Shown in pieces: positions 1 through 9,324 of a stretch of 64,000 bases of DNA (position 1 is the stretch's first letter; the number at the start of each line of letters is the position of its first letter). The notes beneath the pieces were generated by a model. The model searched no databases, was not told the origin of the DNA, and saw nothing but the letters and a program-made list of their open reading frames with translations. The DNA is from Pseudaquabacterium pictum (GTDB lineage Bacteria > Pseudomonadota > Gammaproteobacteria > Burkholderiales > Burkholderiaceae_C): NCBI RefSeq assembly GCF_005403045.1, contig NZ_BJCL01000011.1, positions 62,001 through 126,000 of the forward strand. Direction: 5' to 3'. The position numbers and the translations under genes were made by a program.

Positions 1-52
1 GGCCGCCGGCCTGGTGGCCGAGCTGCTGCTGGCCGCGCGGCGCGGGCCGTAG
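1..52 (+). CDS. C-terminal end of an unidentified gene (partial)
   Basis: One plus-strand frame is open from the window edge to a TAG at 50-52 and encodes the tail AAGLVAELLLAARRGP. It converges on the acyl-CoA synthetase gene, whose stop begins at 59. The Ala/Leu/Arg-rich tail fits the end of a real high-G+C gene, but 16 residues are too few to name a family. Confidence 0.35.
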   Translation, partial: AAGLVAELLLAARRGP

Positions 53-58
53 CCGCGG

Positions 59-1759
<1,701 letters not shown>

Positions 1760-1900
1760 GCTGATCCCTTTCACGGCACAGTACTGGCCGGCTGTCGAAG
1801 GGCGGGAGCGTAGCGGTGGGCACCCGCGCTGCCCAGAGGGGGTTTCCAGATCAGGGCACCTCCTGAGCCCGGCGCAGGGAACCCCGCACCACCGGCGGGA

Positions 1901-2725
1901 TCAGCCGCCGCGGCCGTGGGCCTGGGCGGCCTGCAGGTCGTTCAGCAGCTTGCGGGTGGCGCGCAGCACCAGGGTGGTGTCCAGGTCGGCCTGCGGCGCG
2001 ATCTGCGGCACCACCTCGTCGACGGACGGCGGCATGGTGACGATGGCCGCGGCGATCACCGACAGCGCCAGCACGCTGCGCCGCGCCGGCGCGCCCGGCA
2101 GCTCCAGCAGGCCCTGGGCGGTGACATGGTGGCGCACGCTGGACACCGCCGCCGGGCCCAGGCCCCAGCTCTCGCACAGCGCCGCGCCCAGCGCGTCGTG
2201 GCTGACGCCGAAGCCGGTGTGCTCCAGCTGGCACAGGTCGGCGTCGGTGGCGGCGGCGCGCAGCATGGCGCGGTAGTGGTCGGTGGCATGGCGGAACAGC
2301 ACCGCCTTGCCGCATTCCTCGAACAGCCCGGCCGAGTGCGCCGCCCAGGCATCCAGCCCCAGCGCCGTGGCCAGCCGGCCCATCAGCAAGCCGCGGTGGG
2401 CCGCGCGCTGCCAGATCGGCTCCAGCTCGGGCGCCGGCGGAAATGCCGCGCGCAGGCCCATCTCGAAGGTGATGGCCGCCACCTCGCGGGTGCCCAGGTA
2501 GGTGATGGCCTGCTGCACGCTCTGCACCCGGCCGGCCAAGCCGTACAGCGACGAGTTCACCGCCTTCAGCACCGCAGCGGCCAGCGCCATGTCGGACTCG
2601 ACCAGGGCGGCCACCGCCTGCTGGTTGACATCGTCCTCGGCCAGCAGCAGCGACAGCTTGACCAGCGCATCGGGCTTGGCCGGGATGTCGATCTCGAGGG
2701 TGCGCAGTTCGGGGGAGACGGACAT
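1901..2725 (-). CDS. HDOD domain protein
   Basis: A 274-aa protein made almost entirely of an HDOD domain, the HD-related output domain found in bacterial signalling proteins. The diagnostic start ESDMALAAAVLKAVNSS (residues 43-59) followed by LYG and QSVQQAITYLGTREV is clear. HDOD domains lack the full metal-binding HD set and usually act as protein-interaction or regulatory modules in motility, stress or c-di-GMP control. There is no attached receiver or GGDEF domain, so the input is unknown. The ATG at 2725 is chosen because the upstream extension is Pro/Arg-rich low-complexity sequence lacking family similarity. No strong ribosome-binding site is seen. Confidence 0.85.
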   Translation of the reverse strand: MSVSPELRTLEIDIPAKPDALVKLSLLLAEDDVNQQAVAALVESDMALAAAVLKAVNSSLYGLAGRVQSVQQAITYLGTREVAAITFEMGLRAAFPPAPELEPIWQRAAHRGLLMGRLATALGLDAWAAHSAGLFEECGKAVLFRHATDHYRAMLRAAATDADLCQLEHTGFGVSHDALGAALCESWGLGPAAVSSVRHHVTAQGLLELPGAPARRSVLALSVIAAAIVTMPPSVDEVVPQIAPQADLDTTLVLRATRKLLNDLQAAQAHGRGG

Positions 2726-3100
2726 GGCAGCAGGCCGCGGCGGCGGCAGTGGTGGTGGCGGGACCTGGCGGGGCGGATCAGGACGGCAGGCCCTGGCGAG
2801 ACTAGCCCCGGCACCCCGGCGGCAAAGCGCTGAAGTCCATGCCCGGCCGGGCGCTTTTCCGGCGCTGCGGCGCCGGCCGGCCAAAAAAAACGCCAGGCAT
2901 CGGCCTGGCGCGGTCAAGTCGGGGCGGCCGGTGGAGGCGCTGTGTGTTGGTGTTGCGCCCGGTCCGCCACGTGTCTCGTTCTGCTGTCTGTGTCTCCTCG
3001 GTCCCCCGGGCCCCTGCGGCCGACTGCTGCCGGCCGCAAGCGCCGAGTGCCCGGAATGTAGGCAGGTGCCCGCCCGGCGTCAGCCCGGATTTACCCGCCG
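2726..3100. other. Non-coding gap between HDOD gene and GMC oxidoreductase
   Basis: This 375-base stretch has open frames on both strands, but all look like composition-driven shadows (Pro/Arg/Gly-rich, no domain). The only clear element is the hairpin and poly-A tract at 2883-2910, a terminator read on minus. A second GC-rich inverted repeat lies around 2859-2880. The promoter of the HDOD gene should lie here, but no convincing -35/-10 pair was found. Confidence 0.5.
2883..2910 (-). terminator. Rho-independent terminator after the GMC oxidoreductase gene
   Basis: A perfect 8-bp stem CGCCAGGC / GCCTGGCG with an ATCG loop (2891-2910) is followed on minus by eight T residues (A-run 2883-2890 on plus). 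It lies about 190 bases past the stop of the GMC gene at 3101 and would end that minus-strand transcript before the HDOD gene. Confidence 0.85.
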
Positions 3101-4798
3101 TCAAGCCGCGGCAGGCCGCAGCAGCCAGTCGGCCGCGCGCTCGGCGATCATCAGCGTGGGCGAGTTGGTGTTGCCGCTGGTGATGCGCGGCATCACGCTG
3201 GCATCGGCGATGCACAGGTTGCGCACGCCGCGCACCCGCAGCGTGGAGTCGACCACCGCCAGCGGATCATCGGCCGCGCCCATGCGGCAGGTGCCCACCG
3301 GGTGGAAGATGGTGGTGCCGATGTCGCCGGCCAGCCGCGCCAGCTCATCGTCCGTCTGGAACTGCACGCCCGGCTTCACTTCCTGGGGACGGTACTTGGC
3401 CAGCGCCGGCTGGGCGGCGATGCGGCGGGTCAGCCGCAGGCTGTCGGCAGCCACCAGGCGGTCGGCCTCGGTGCTCAGGTAGTTGGCCTGGATGGCCGGC
3501 GCATCCTGCGGTCGCGGGCTGGTGATGCGCACCGTGCCGCGCGAGGTGGGGTTGAGGTTGCAGACGCTGGCGGTGAAGGCGTTGAAGCGGTGCAGCGGCT
3601 CGCCGAAGGCGTCCAGGCTCAGCGGCTGCACGTGGTACTGCACGTTCGGGTGGTCGAAACCCGGCGCCGAGCGGGTGAAGCAGCCCAGCTGCGACGGCGC
3701 CATGCTCATCGGCCCGCTGCGGCGCAGCATGTATTCCAGCCCGATCAGGCCCTTGCCCCACCAGCTGTTGGCCAGGGTGTTGAGCGTCTTCACGCCCTCG
3801 ACCTGGAACACCGCGCGGATCTGCAGGTGGTCCTGCAGGTTCTCGCCGACGCCGGGCAGGTCGTGCGCCACCGAGATGCCATGCTGCTGCAGCAGCCCGC
3901 CCGGGCCGATGCCCGAGAGCTGCAGGATCTGCGGCGTGCCCACCGCGCCGGCGGCCATCACCACCGCATGGCGGCCGCTGCCCGCGTCGTCGGCCAGCCG
4001 CGCCACCAGCGGGGTGGCAGCCAGCTGGTTGTCCTTGCCGCGCGGCAGCACCTCGACGCCGGTGATCCGCAGGCCCTGCTCACCCTGGGCGGTGACCAGG
4101 CGGCTGACCTGCGCGCCGGTCCACACCTGCAGGTTGTGCCGGTGCTGGATCGGCCGCAGGAAGGCCTTGGTGGCATTCCAGCGGATGCCACCGCGCTGGT
4201 TGACGTCGAAATAGCCCACGCCCTCGTTGCTGCCGCGGTTGAAGTCGTCGGTGGCGGGGATGCCCGCTTCCTGCGCCGCGGCGGCAAAGGCGTCGAGGAT
4301 CTCCCAGCTCAGGCGCTGCTTCTCCACCCGCCACTCGCCGCCGGCGCGGTCGCCCTTGGGGTCGAAGCCGGGGGCGGCATGGACGTCGCTGGCGCCGCGC
4401 CAGTGGTCCTCATGGCGCTTGAAGTAGGGCAGGCAATCGTCCCAGCGCCAGCGCGCGTCGCCGGTGGCGGCGGCCCAGCCGTCGTAATCCCGCGCCTGGC
4501 CGCGCATGTAGATCATGCCGTTGATGCTGCTGCAGCCGCCCAGCACCTTGCCGCGCGGGTAGCGCAGCTTGCGGCCGTTCAGGCCGGCGTCGGGCTCGGT
4601 GAAGAACTGCCAGTCGGTGCGCGGGTTGCCGATGCAATAGAGATAGCCCACCGGGATGTGCACCCAGAGGTAGTCGTCGTTGCCGCCGGCCTCGATCAGC
4701 AGCACGCGGTTGGTGGACACGGCACTCAGCCGATTGGCCAGCAGGCAGCCGGCGGTGCCGGCGCCGACGACGATGTGGGTGTAGGTCAGGTCGCTCAT
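3101..4798 (-). CDS. GMC-family FAD-dependent oxidoreductase (choline/alcohol dehydrogenase type)
   Basis: A 565-aa glucose-methanol-choline oxidoreductase that would oxidise an alcohol to an aldehyde with FAD. The N-terminus has the dinucleotide fold IVVGAGTAGCLLANRLS. The GMC signature region PRGKVLGGCSSING follows at about residue 80. The C-terminus carries the catalytic His region FHPVGTCRMG and the second His/Asn region ITSGNTNSPTLMIAERAA. It most resembles the BetA/alkJ-like branch, but substrate is not predictable. The start at 4798 (MSDLTYTH) places the Rossmann motif at the proper distance from the N-terminus. It lies 5 bases after marC, so it is probably co-transcribed and ends at the terminator at 2883-2910. 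Confidence 0.92.
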   Translation of the reverse strand: MSDLTYTHIVVGAGTAGCLLANRLSAVSTNRVLLIEAGGNDDYLWVHIPVGYLYCIGNPRTDWQFFTEPDAGLNGRKLRYPRGKVLGGCSSINGMIYMRGQARDYDGWAAATGDARWRWDDCLPYFKRHEDHWRGASDVHAAPGFDPKGDRAGGEWRVEKQRLSWEILDAFAAAAQEAGIPATDDFNRGSNEGVGYFDVNQRGGIRWNATKAFLRPIQHRHNLQVWTGAQVSRLVTAQGEQGLRITGVEVLPRGKDNQLAATPLVARLADDAGSGRHAVVMAAGAVGTPQILQLSGIGPGGLLQQHGISVAHDLPGVGENLQDHLQIRAVFQVEGVKTLNTLANSWWGKGLIGLEYMLRRSGPMSMAPSQLGCFTRSAPGFDHPNVQYHVQPLSLDAFGEPLHRFNAFTASVCNLNPTSRGTVRITSPRPQDAPAIQANYLSTEADRLVAADSLRLTRRIAAQPALAKYRPQEVKPGVQFQTDDELARLAGDIGTTIFHPVGTCRMGAADDPLAVVDSTLRVRGVRNLCIADASVMPRITSGNTNSPTLMIAERAADWLLRPAAA

Positions 4799-4803
4799 CA
4801 GTG

Positions 4804-5463
4804 TCAGCCGCGCAACGTGGGGCTCGCCAGGATCGGGAACAGCTTCACCAGCCCGTCGGCCAGCAGTTCCACCGCCATCGCCGCCAGGATCAGGCCCATC
4901 AGCCGCGTCATCACGTTGATGCCGGTGCGGCCCAGCACCCGGGCGATGCGCCCGGACGCCGCAAACGCCGCGTAGGTGGCCAGGCCGATCACCACGCCGT
5001 AGCCCACGATCACCGCGTGTTCCCACAGGTGGCGGGTCTTCTCGGCATAGATCACCACCGTGCTGATGGTGGCCGGGCCGGTGAGCAGCGGGATGGTCAG
5101 CGGCACCACCGCCACGCTGACGCCGGCGTCGGCCTTGCTCTGGCCCTCGGCCAGGTCGTCCTTGCCGCTTTCGGCCGGCTGGGCATTGAGCATGTGCAGC
5201 GCCGAGATCAGCAGCAGCATGCCGCCGCCCACCTGGAAGCTGGCGATCGAGATGCCGAAGAAACCGATGATCTGCAGCCCCGCCACGCCGCTGACGGCGA
5301 TGACGCAGAAGGCCGAGAAGGCGCTGACCCGCAGCGTGCGCATGCGCTGCTCGCGGTTCAATCCCTGGGTGAAGGTCAGGAAGAACGGCACCGCGCCGAT
5401 CGGGTTGACGATCGCCAGCAGGGCGATCAGGGGCTTGAGCAGATCCAGCGGAGGAGGCGTCAT
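4804..5463 (-). CDS. MarC family integral membrane protein
   Basis: A 219-aa inner-membrane protein of the MarC/YchE family with about six hydrophobic segments. Family hallmarks are the N-terminal LLAIVNPIGAVPFFLTFT, the central PLTIPLLTGPATISTV and the C-terminal RTGINVMTRLMGLILAAMAV. Despite the name, members are not proven drug pumps and their function is unknown. The start at 5463 gives the standard family length. The much longer open frame upstream is antisense-like sequence across the next gene. Its ATG overlaps the stop of the upstream membrane protein as ATGA, implying translational coupling. Confidence 0.9.
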   Translation of the reverse strand: MTPPPLDLLKPLIALLAIVNPIGAVPFFLTFTQGLNREQRMRTLRVSAFSAFCVIAVSGVAGLQIIGFFGISIASFQVGGGMLLLISALHMLNAQPAESGKDDLAEGQSKADAGVSVAVVPLTIPLLTGPATISTVVIYAEKTRHLWEHAVIVGYGVVIGLATYAAFAASGRIARVLGRTGINVMTRLMGLILAAMAVELLADGLVKLFPILASPTLRG

Positions 5464-6398
5464 GGCAGGGCCGGCGGGTCGTCGTCGCTGCGGCGCAGCG
5501 CCAGGAACAGCTCGCAAAGCCCGCGAAGGTACACCACGCCCGGCACCACCAGCCCCAGCGCAAACACCAGCCCGGCACCGGTGAGCGCCGACTGCGTGGC
5601 TGCCGACAACGCCGGCGCCCCCGGCGCCATGCGCAGGCCCTGGCCGAACAGCGCGGCCAGCAGCGGCTGCGGCGCGAGGTCGATCTCCAGCACGCCCACG
5701 GCCAGCGCCAGCAGCGCCCGGCCGCCGGCCAGCACCACCACGCTGACCAGGCCGGCCACGGTGGCGGTGAGCAGGCTGACCGCGGCCGACAGCATCAGCG
5801 CATGGGCGAAGCGCCGCCGCACCTGGCGCAGCAGCAGGGCCAGCGTCTGGCACACGCCCAGCCCGGCCCACACCGCTGGCGCGGCCAGCGGACCCACCAG
5901 GGCCACCAGCGCCACACCGGCCAGGCCCAGGGCCGGCACGCCCAGCGCCACCGCCGCGCCCAGCAGGGTGGGCCCGACCGCCGGCAGCCGGCTGGCCCAC
6001 AGCAGGCCCAGCACCACGGCCAGCAGCAACGCGGCGGCGGCCAGCACGCACAGCACCACCGCCAGCAGCCGGTGGGCGCTGCGCAAGGCATCGCGCAGCG
6101 CGTCGCCCGGCAGGCGCGGCTCGCGGCCGCAGGCCTCGTCCATCAGCACCAGGCCGGCGGCGTTGGTGGTGTAGAACAGGCAGAAGAAGGCCGCAGCCAG
6201 CCACAGCGCAGCCGCGGTGCCGGCCTCGCGGGCCAACGCGCCCTGGGCCAGCGTCATCAGCAGACTGGCGCCGGCGAAGGCCAGCATCAGGAGGTACAAA
6301 GCGCGTGCATTGCGCACCGATTCGATGCTCTGAAGCACCGCATTGAGCGCCTGCAGGGCGCCGTGATCGACCGGTTGTACCCGCATGACAACACTCAT
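5460..6398 (-). CDS. Polytopic membrane protein of unknown function
   Basis: A 312-aa very hydrophobic protein with about six to seven membrane spans made of Ala/Leu/Val runs. I recognise no conserved catalytic motif. The N-terminal 30 residues are soluble and contain ALQALNAVLQSIESVRNARALYLLM before the first span. It overlaps marC by four bases, which links it to the marC-GMC transcript. Codons and G+C match the neighbours, so there is no sign of recent transfer. Two ATGs (6398 and 6386) are possible starts and neither has a good Shine-Dalgarno. It could be a permease-like or sensor-like protein; I do not assign a function. Confidence 0.7.
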   Translation of the reverse strand: MSVVMRVQPVDHGALQALNAVLQSIESVRNARALYLLMLAFAGASLLMTLAQGALAREAGTAAALWLAAAFFCLFYTTNAAGLVLMDEACGREPRLPGDALRDALRSAHRLLAVVLCVLAAAALLLAVVLGLLWASRLPAVGPTLLGAAVALGVPALGLAGVALVALVGPLAAPAVWAGLGVCQTLALLLRQVRRRFAHALMLSAAVSLLTATVAGLVSVVVLAGGRALLALAVGVLEIDLAPQPLLAALFGQGLRMAPGAPALSAATQSALTGAGLVFALGLVVPGVVYLRGLCELFLALRRSDDDPPALP

Positions 6399-6531
6399 GA
6401 TACGTGCGGGTTAGCACTTGCCCTCAGGCGCTGGGCGCGCTAGACGTTTTGCCACCATAATGACTCGAGAGGGCGTCTGCGCCCTCGGCCCGTGTCTGGA
6501 GACGGCGCCTGCTGCTTGAATGGTTCATGCC

Positions 6532-6578
6532 GGGATGAAGCTCCACATGGTTTACTTTTCTTGAGAAGGAGCTTCCCC
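6532..6578 (+). promoter_or_regulatory. Leader hairpin that pairs with the Shine-Dalgarno of the RRM gene
   Basis: GAAGCTCC (6537-6544) is perfectly complementary to GGAGCTTC (6568-6575). GGG at 6532-6534 can extend the stem with CCC at 6576-6578 across an AT bulge. The 3' arm contains the AAGGAG ribosome-binding site of the gene starting at 6581, so the folded leader would hide it. The loop is A/T-rich (6545-6567). A short reading frame, ATG at 6520 (or 6535) to TGA at 6562-6564, runs through the 5' arm and loop. Regulation by temperature, by the protein itself or by upstream translation is inference. Confidence 0.5.
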
Positions 6579-6580
6579 TC

Positions 6581-7102
6581 ATGGGAAACAAGCTTTACGT
6601 CGGCAACCTGGCCTACTCGGTGCGCGACGAATCCCTGCAGCAGGCGTTCGGGCAGTTCGGCAGCGTCACGTCTGCCAAGGTGATGATGGACCGCGAAACC
6701 GGCCGCTCGAAGGGCTTCGGCTTCGTCGAGATGTCCTCGCCGGCTGAAGCACAGGCCGCCATGAACGCGATGAACGGCCAGCCGCTGGAAGGCCGCGCCA
6801 TCGTCGTGAACGAAGCCCGCCCGCGTGAAGAGCGCCCGGGTGGTTACGGCGGTGGTGGCGGCGGCGGCTACGGCGGCGGTGGTGGCCGCAGCGGTGGCGG
6901 CGGCGGCTACGGTGGTGGCGCCGGCGGCGGTGGTGGCGGCTACGGTGGTGGCGGCGGCAGCCGCAGCGGCGGTGGCGGCGGCTACGGCGGTGGTGCGGGC
7001 GGCGGCGGTGGTGGCGGCGGTGGCCGCAGCCCCTACGGCACCGGTCGCGGCCCGCGTGGCGGCGGCGGCGGTGGCTACGGTGGCGGCAGCCAGGGCTACT
7101 GA
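6581..7102 (+). CDS. Glycine-rich RRM RNA-binding protein
   Basis: A 173-aa protein with one RNA-recognition motif (residues 3-80) and a long glycine-rich tail. RNP2 is LYVGNL (5-10) and RNP1 is KGFGFVEM (44-51), both intact with their aromatic residues. The tail from about residue 87 is built from repeated GGYGGG/SGGGGG units and ends with GGGSQGY. It resembles plant and cyanobacterial cold-induced RNA-binding proteins. In proteobacteria such proteins are likely RNA chaperones, and the low-complexity tail could promote condensation. It is preceded by a strong but hairpin-embedded AAGGAG and closed by a good terminator, so it is monocistronic. Confidence 0.92.
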   Translation: MGNKLYVGNLAYSVRDESLQQAFGQFGSVTSAKVMMDRETGRSKGFGFVEMSSPAEAQAAMNAMNGQPLEGRAIVVNEARPREERPGGYGGGGGGGYGGGGGRSGGGGGYGGGAGGGGGGYGGGGGSRSGGGGGYGGGAGGGGGGGGGRSPYGTGRGPRGGGGGGYGGGSQGY

Positions 7103-7132
7103 TCCACCGGCAGCACAGCCTGCCAACTGAAG

Positions 7133-7158
7133 AAGGGCACCTCGCGGTGCCCTTTTTT
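7133..7158 (+). terminator. Rho-independent terminator of the RRM gene
   Basis: A 9-bp perfect stem AAGGGCACC / GGTGCCCTT with a TCGC loop is followed by a run of T (7153-7158). It lies 30 bases past the stop codon. The opposite strand lacks a good T-run, so it acts mainly on plus. Confidence 0.9.
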
Positions 7159-7168
7159 CATGCCGGCG

Positions 7169-7945
7169 TCATTCGTTCTGGCGCCGCTTGCGCGGTCGGC
7201 CGGCCAGCACGCGGTCGTACAGCCAGCCGGGCAACAAACGCAGCAGGCCCGCCACCACGCCCATCTGCCAGGGGATGAAGCGCGTGCGCACGCCGGCGCC
7301 GATGTGGCTGTAGGCGCGGTCGGCAAACGCCTCGGGCGCCATCAGGAACGGCATGCGGTAGCGGTTGCGCTGGGTCAGCGGCGTGTCGATGTAGCCCGGC
7401 GCGATGGTGACCACCTGCACGCCGTGCGGCCGGCATTCGCCGCGCAGGCTCTCGCAGTAGGCGAACACCGCCGCCTTGCTGGCGCAATAGGCGCCGTGGC
7501 CGGGCAGGCCGCGGATGCCGGCCACGCTGGCGATGCCCACCAGCTTGCCGCTGCCGCGCTGGCACATGGCCGCGACGAAGGGCTGGAAAGTGGCCGCCAT
7601 GCCCAGGTTGTTGGTCTCGAAGGTGGCGCGCATCACGTCCAGGTCGGCGAAGTCGGCGGTGTCCATGCCGATGCTGATGCCGGCATTGGCGATCACCACA
7701 TCGGGCAGGCCGGCCTCGGCGATGCAGCGCCGTCCGGCGGCGGTGATGGCGTCGACATCCCGCACGTCGGCGGCCAGCACCAGCAGGTCGGCCGCCGGGA
7801 TGCCTTGCGCGTCGGCCCATTGCTGCACCGCGTCGGCCCGGCGGGCCACCAGCGCCAGGCGCCAGCCGGCGCGGTGGTAGCGCAGGGCCAGCGCCTGGCC
7901 GATGCCGCTGGACGCGCCGGTGATGCAGACCAGCGGCCGGGTCAT
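7169..7945 (-). CDS. SDR family NAD(P)-dependent oxidoreductase
   Basis: A 258-aa classical short-chain dehydrogenase/reductase. Visible are the cofactor motif TGASSGIG (9-16), the NAG motif IANAGIS, the catalytic Ser in GIASVAG and YCASK with Tyr and Lys. The Arg-rich end of beta-2 (VARRAD) favours NADPH. The C-terminus is basic and follows a hydrophobic GVVAGLLRLLPGWLYDRVL segment, suggesting membrane association, as in several lipid or ketone reductases. Its start overlaps the stop of lptC (ATGA), so it is translated in the kdsD-kdsC-lptC operon, in the place where lptA is normally found. The substrate is unknown. Confidence 0.9.
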   Translation of the reverse strand: MTRPLVCITGASSGIGQALALRYHRAGWRLALVARRADAVQQWADAQGIPAADLLVLAADVRDVDAITAAGRRCIAEAGLPDVVIANAGISIGMDTADFADLDVMRATFETNNLGMAATFQPFVAAMCQRGSGKLVGIASVAGIRGLPGHGAYCASKAAVFAYCESLRGECRPHGVQVVTIAPGYIDTPLTQRNRYRMPFLMAPEAFADRAYSHIGAGVRTRFIPWQMGVVAGLLRLLPGWLYDRVLAGRPRKRRQNE

Positions 7946-8688
7946 GGCTGGCGCCCGCTGGCCGGCGTCGCCGGGGGGCGTGCCCGGCCGCCGGGGGCCA
8001 CGGTGGCGCGCACCGGGCCGTTCAAGGTGAGCTGACGCTGCAGGTTGTCGTAGTCCAGACCGCCGGCGCGGGCCAGGGTGCCGCCGTGCCGCACCTGCAC
8101 CGGCAGGTGCGAGCGCAGCCGCTCGAAGCGCAGGAAGGCGTGCAGGAACTCGCCTTGCACCTCCAGTGTCTCGCCGCCGGGCAGCTGGCTGACCACCTGG
8201 GCGCCGCCCAGCAGCTGGATCTCGCTGCCGTCGCCGTTGGCCAGCGCATGGCGGGCGGTGGCGTTGGTGCTGCGGCCGTCGGGGCCGGTGGCCAGGATGC
8301 GCACGCCGTCGATCTCGAGCCGGTCCGTGGCGGGAAAGTGGCGCAGCGTGTCACCGGCGATGCGCAGCGACACCTGGCCGTCGGGCGCGAAGCGGGTGAT
8401 GGCGAAGCCGGTCATGGTGTAGTCGGGCGTCTGGCGGGGCGGGGCGTCGGGCCGGGCGCCGGGCGCCTGCGGCGTGTTGCGCACCAGCCACCAGGTGCCC
8501 GCGGCCAGCAGGGCCATCAGCATCAGCGGCAGGTAGGACGACAGCGCCTGCTGCAGCCGGTAGCGCCAGGGCAGCGCCGGCCGTGCCGGGCGGCCAGCGG
8601 CCGGCGGCTCGGTGCCGGCCAGCGTCGGCAGGCCCAGCTGCACCGACACCTCGGGCAGATCGGGCAGGTGCAGCTCGGGGCGGTTCAT
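7942..8688 (-). CDS. lptC: LPS export ABC transporter periplasmic protein LptC
   Basis: LptC is the bitopic inner-membrane protein that receives LPS from the LptBFG transporter and passes it to LptA. This 248-aa protein has an N-terminal cytoplasmic/linker region, a membrane anchor near residues 53-70 (LMALLAAGTWWLV), and a beta-jellyroll region starting at PDYTMTGFAITRFAPDGQ. The repeated pattern of short beta strands with GD and LEVQGEFLHAF is typical. At about 180-200 aa the family is usually shorter; the excess is an N-terminal Pro-rich region. Order after kdsC supports the call. lptA and lptB do not follow. Confidence 0.88.
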   Translation of the reverse strand: MNRPELHLPDLPEVSVQLGLPTLAGTEPPAAGRPARPALPWRYRLQQALSSYLPLMLMALLAAGTWWLVRNTPQAPGARPDAPPRQTPDYTMTGFAITRFAPDGQVSLRIAGDTLRHFPATDRLEIDGVRILATGPDGRSTNATARHALANGDGSEIQLLGGAQVVSQLPGGETLEVQGEFLHAFLRFERLRSHLPVQVRHGGTLARAGGLDYDNLQRQLTLNGPVRATVAPGGRARPPATPASGRQP

Positions 8689-8754
8689 GCCAGCCCCTCG
8701 TCCGACGCGTGCGCCGGCCGATCCGTCCCGGGGATCGCCGGTGCGGCGGCCAGG

Positions 8755-9324
8755 TCAGCGCCCATCCAGCGTGCCCTGGTGGGCGGCCAGCAGTTCACCG
8801 TAGCGGCCGCTGGCGGCCAGCAGCAGATCGCAGAACTCGCGCGCGGCACCTTCGCCGCCGCGGGCGGCGGTGACATGGTGGGCCAGCGCCCGCGCCTCGG
8901 CATGGCCATTGGCCGGTGCGCAGGCGAAGCCGGCACGGGCCAGCAGCGGCAGGTCGGGCCAGTCGTCGCCGATCACCGCCACCTGCGGCCAGGCCAGGCC
9001 GCGCGCAGCCAGCAGGCCCTCGGCCACGGCCAGCTTGTCGGCCACGCCGTAGTGGGCATCGGCCAGGCCGAGGTCGGCCATGCGCCGGCGCACCGCCGGC
9101 GAATCCCGGCCGGTGATGACGATGGGCAGGATGCCGACCCGGGCCAGCAGCTTCAGGCCATGGCCGTCGAGCACATGGAAGGCCTTGAACACCTCGCCGG
9201 CCTCGCCGATGTACAGCCGGCCGTCGGTGAGCACGCCGTCGACATCAAAGATCGCCGCACGCATGCCCAGGCTGCCGCCCTGGGCGCGCAGCAGCAACTC
9301 GGGCGGGAACTGGAGCGCGCTCAA
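8755..9324 (-). CDS. kdsC: 3-deoxy-D-manno-octulosonate 8-phosphate phosphatase KdsC
   Basis: KdsC hydrolyses Kdo-8-phosphate to Kdo, the third step of Kdo synthesis for the LPS inner core. The 189-aa HAD phosphatase is of the capless C0 type. Motif I is FDVDGVLTDG, motif II ITGRDS and motif IV IGDDWPDLPLL, with a conserved Lys in GVADKL. The ATGA overlap with kdsD upstream and lptC downstream places it in the usual Kdo/LPS-transport operon. The second Asp of motif I (DVD) is present, so it should be active. Confidence 0.93.
   Translation of the reverse strand: MSALQFPPELLLRAQGGSLGMRAAIFDVDGVLTDGRLYIGEAGEVFKAFHVLDGHGLKLLARVGILPIVITGRDSPAVRRRMADLGLADAHYGVADKLAVAEGLLAARGLAWPQVAVIGDDWPDLPLLARAGFACAPANGHAEARALAHHVTAARGGEGAAREFCDLLLAASGRYGELLAAHQGTLDGR

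Noticed and set aside
2859-2880. Second GC-rich inverted repeat near the 2883 terminator
   Set aside because: It has no adjacent T-run and could arise by composition alone.
6840-7096. Short repeated GGCGGTGGT units, CRISPR-like at first glance
   Set aside because: They are in-frame codons of the glycine-rich tail, without constant spacers.
6440-7126. 228-codon Ala/Thr-rich minus-strand frame
   Set aside because: Antisense of the glycine-rich tail; low complexity and no start signal.
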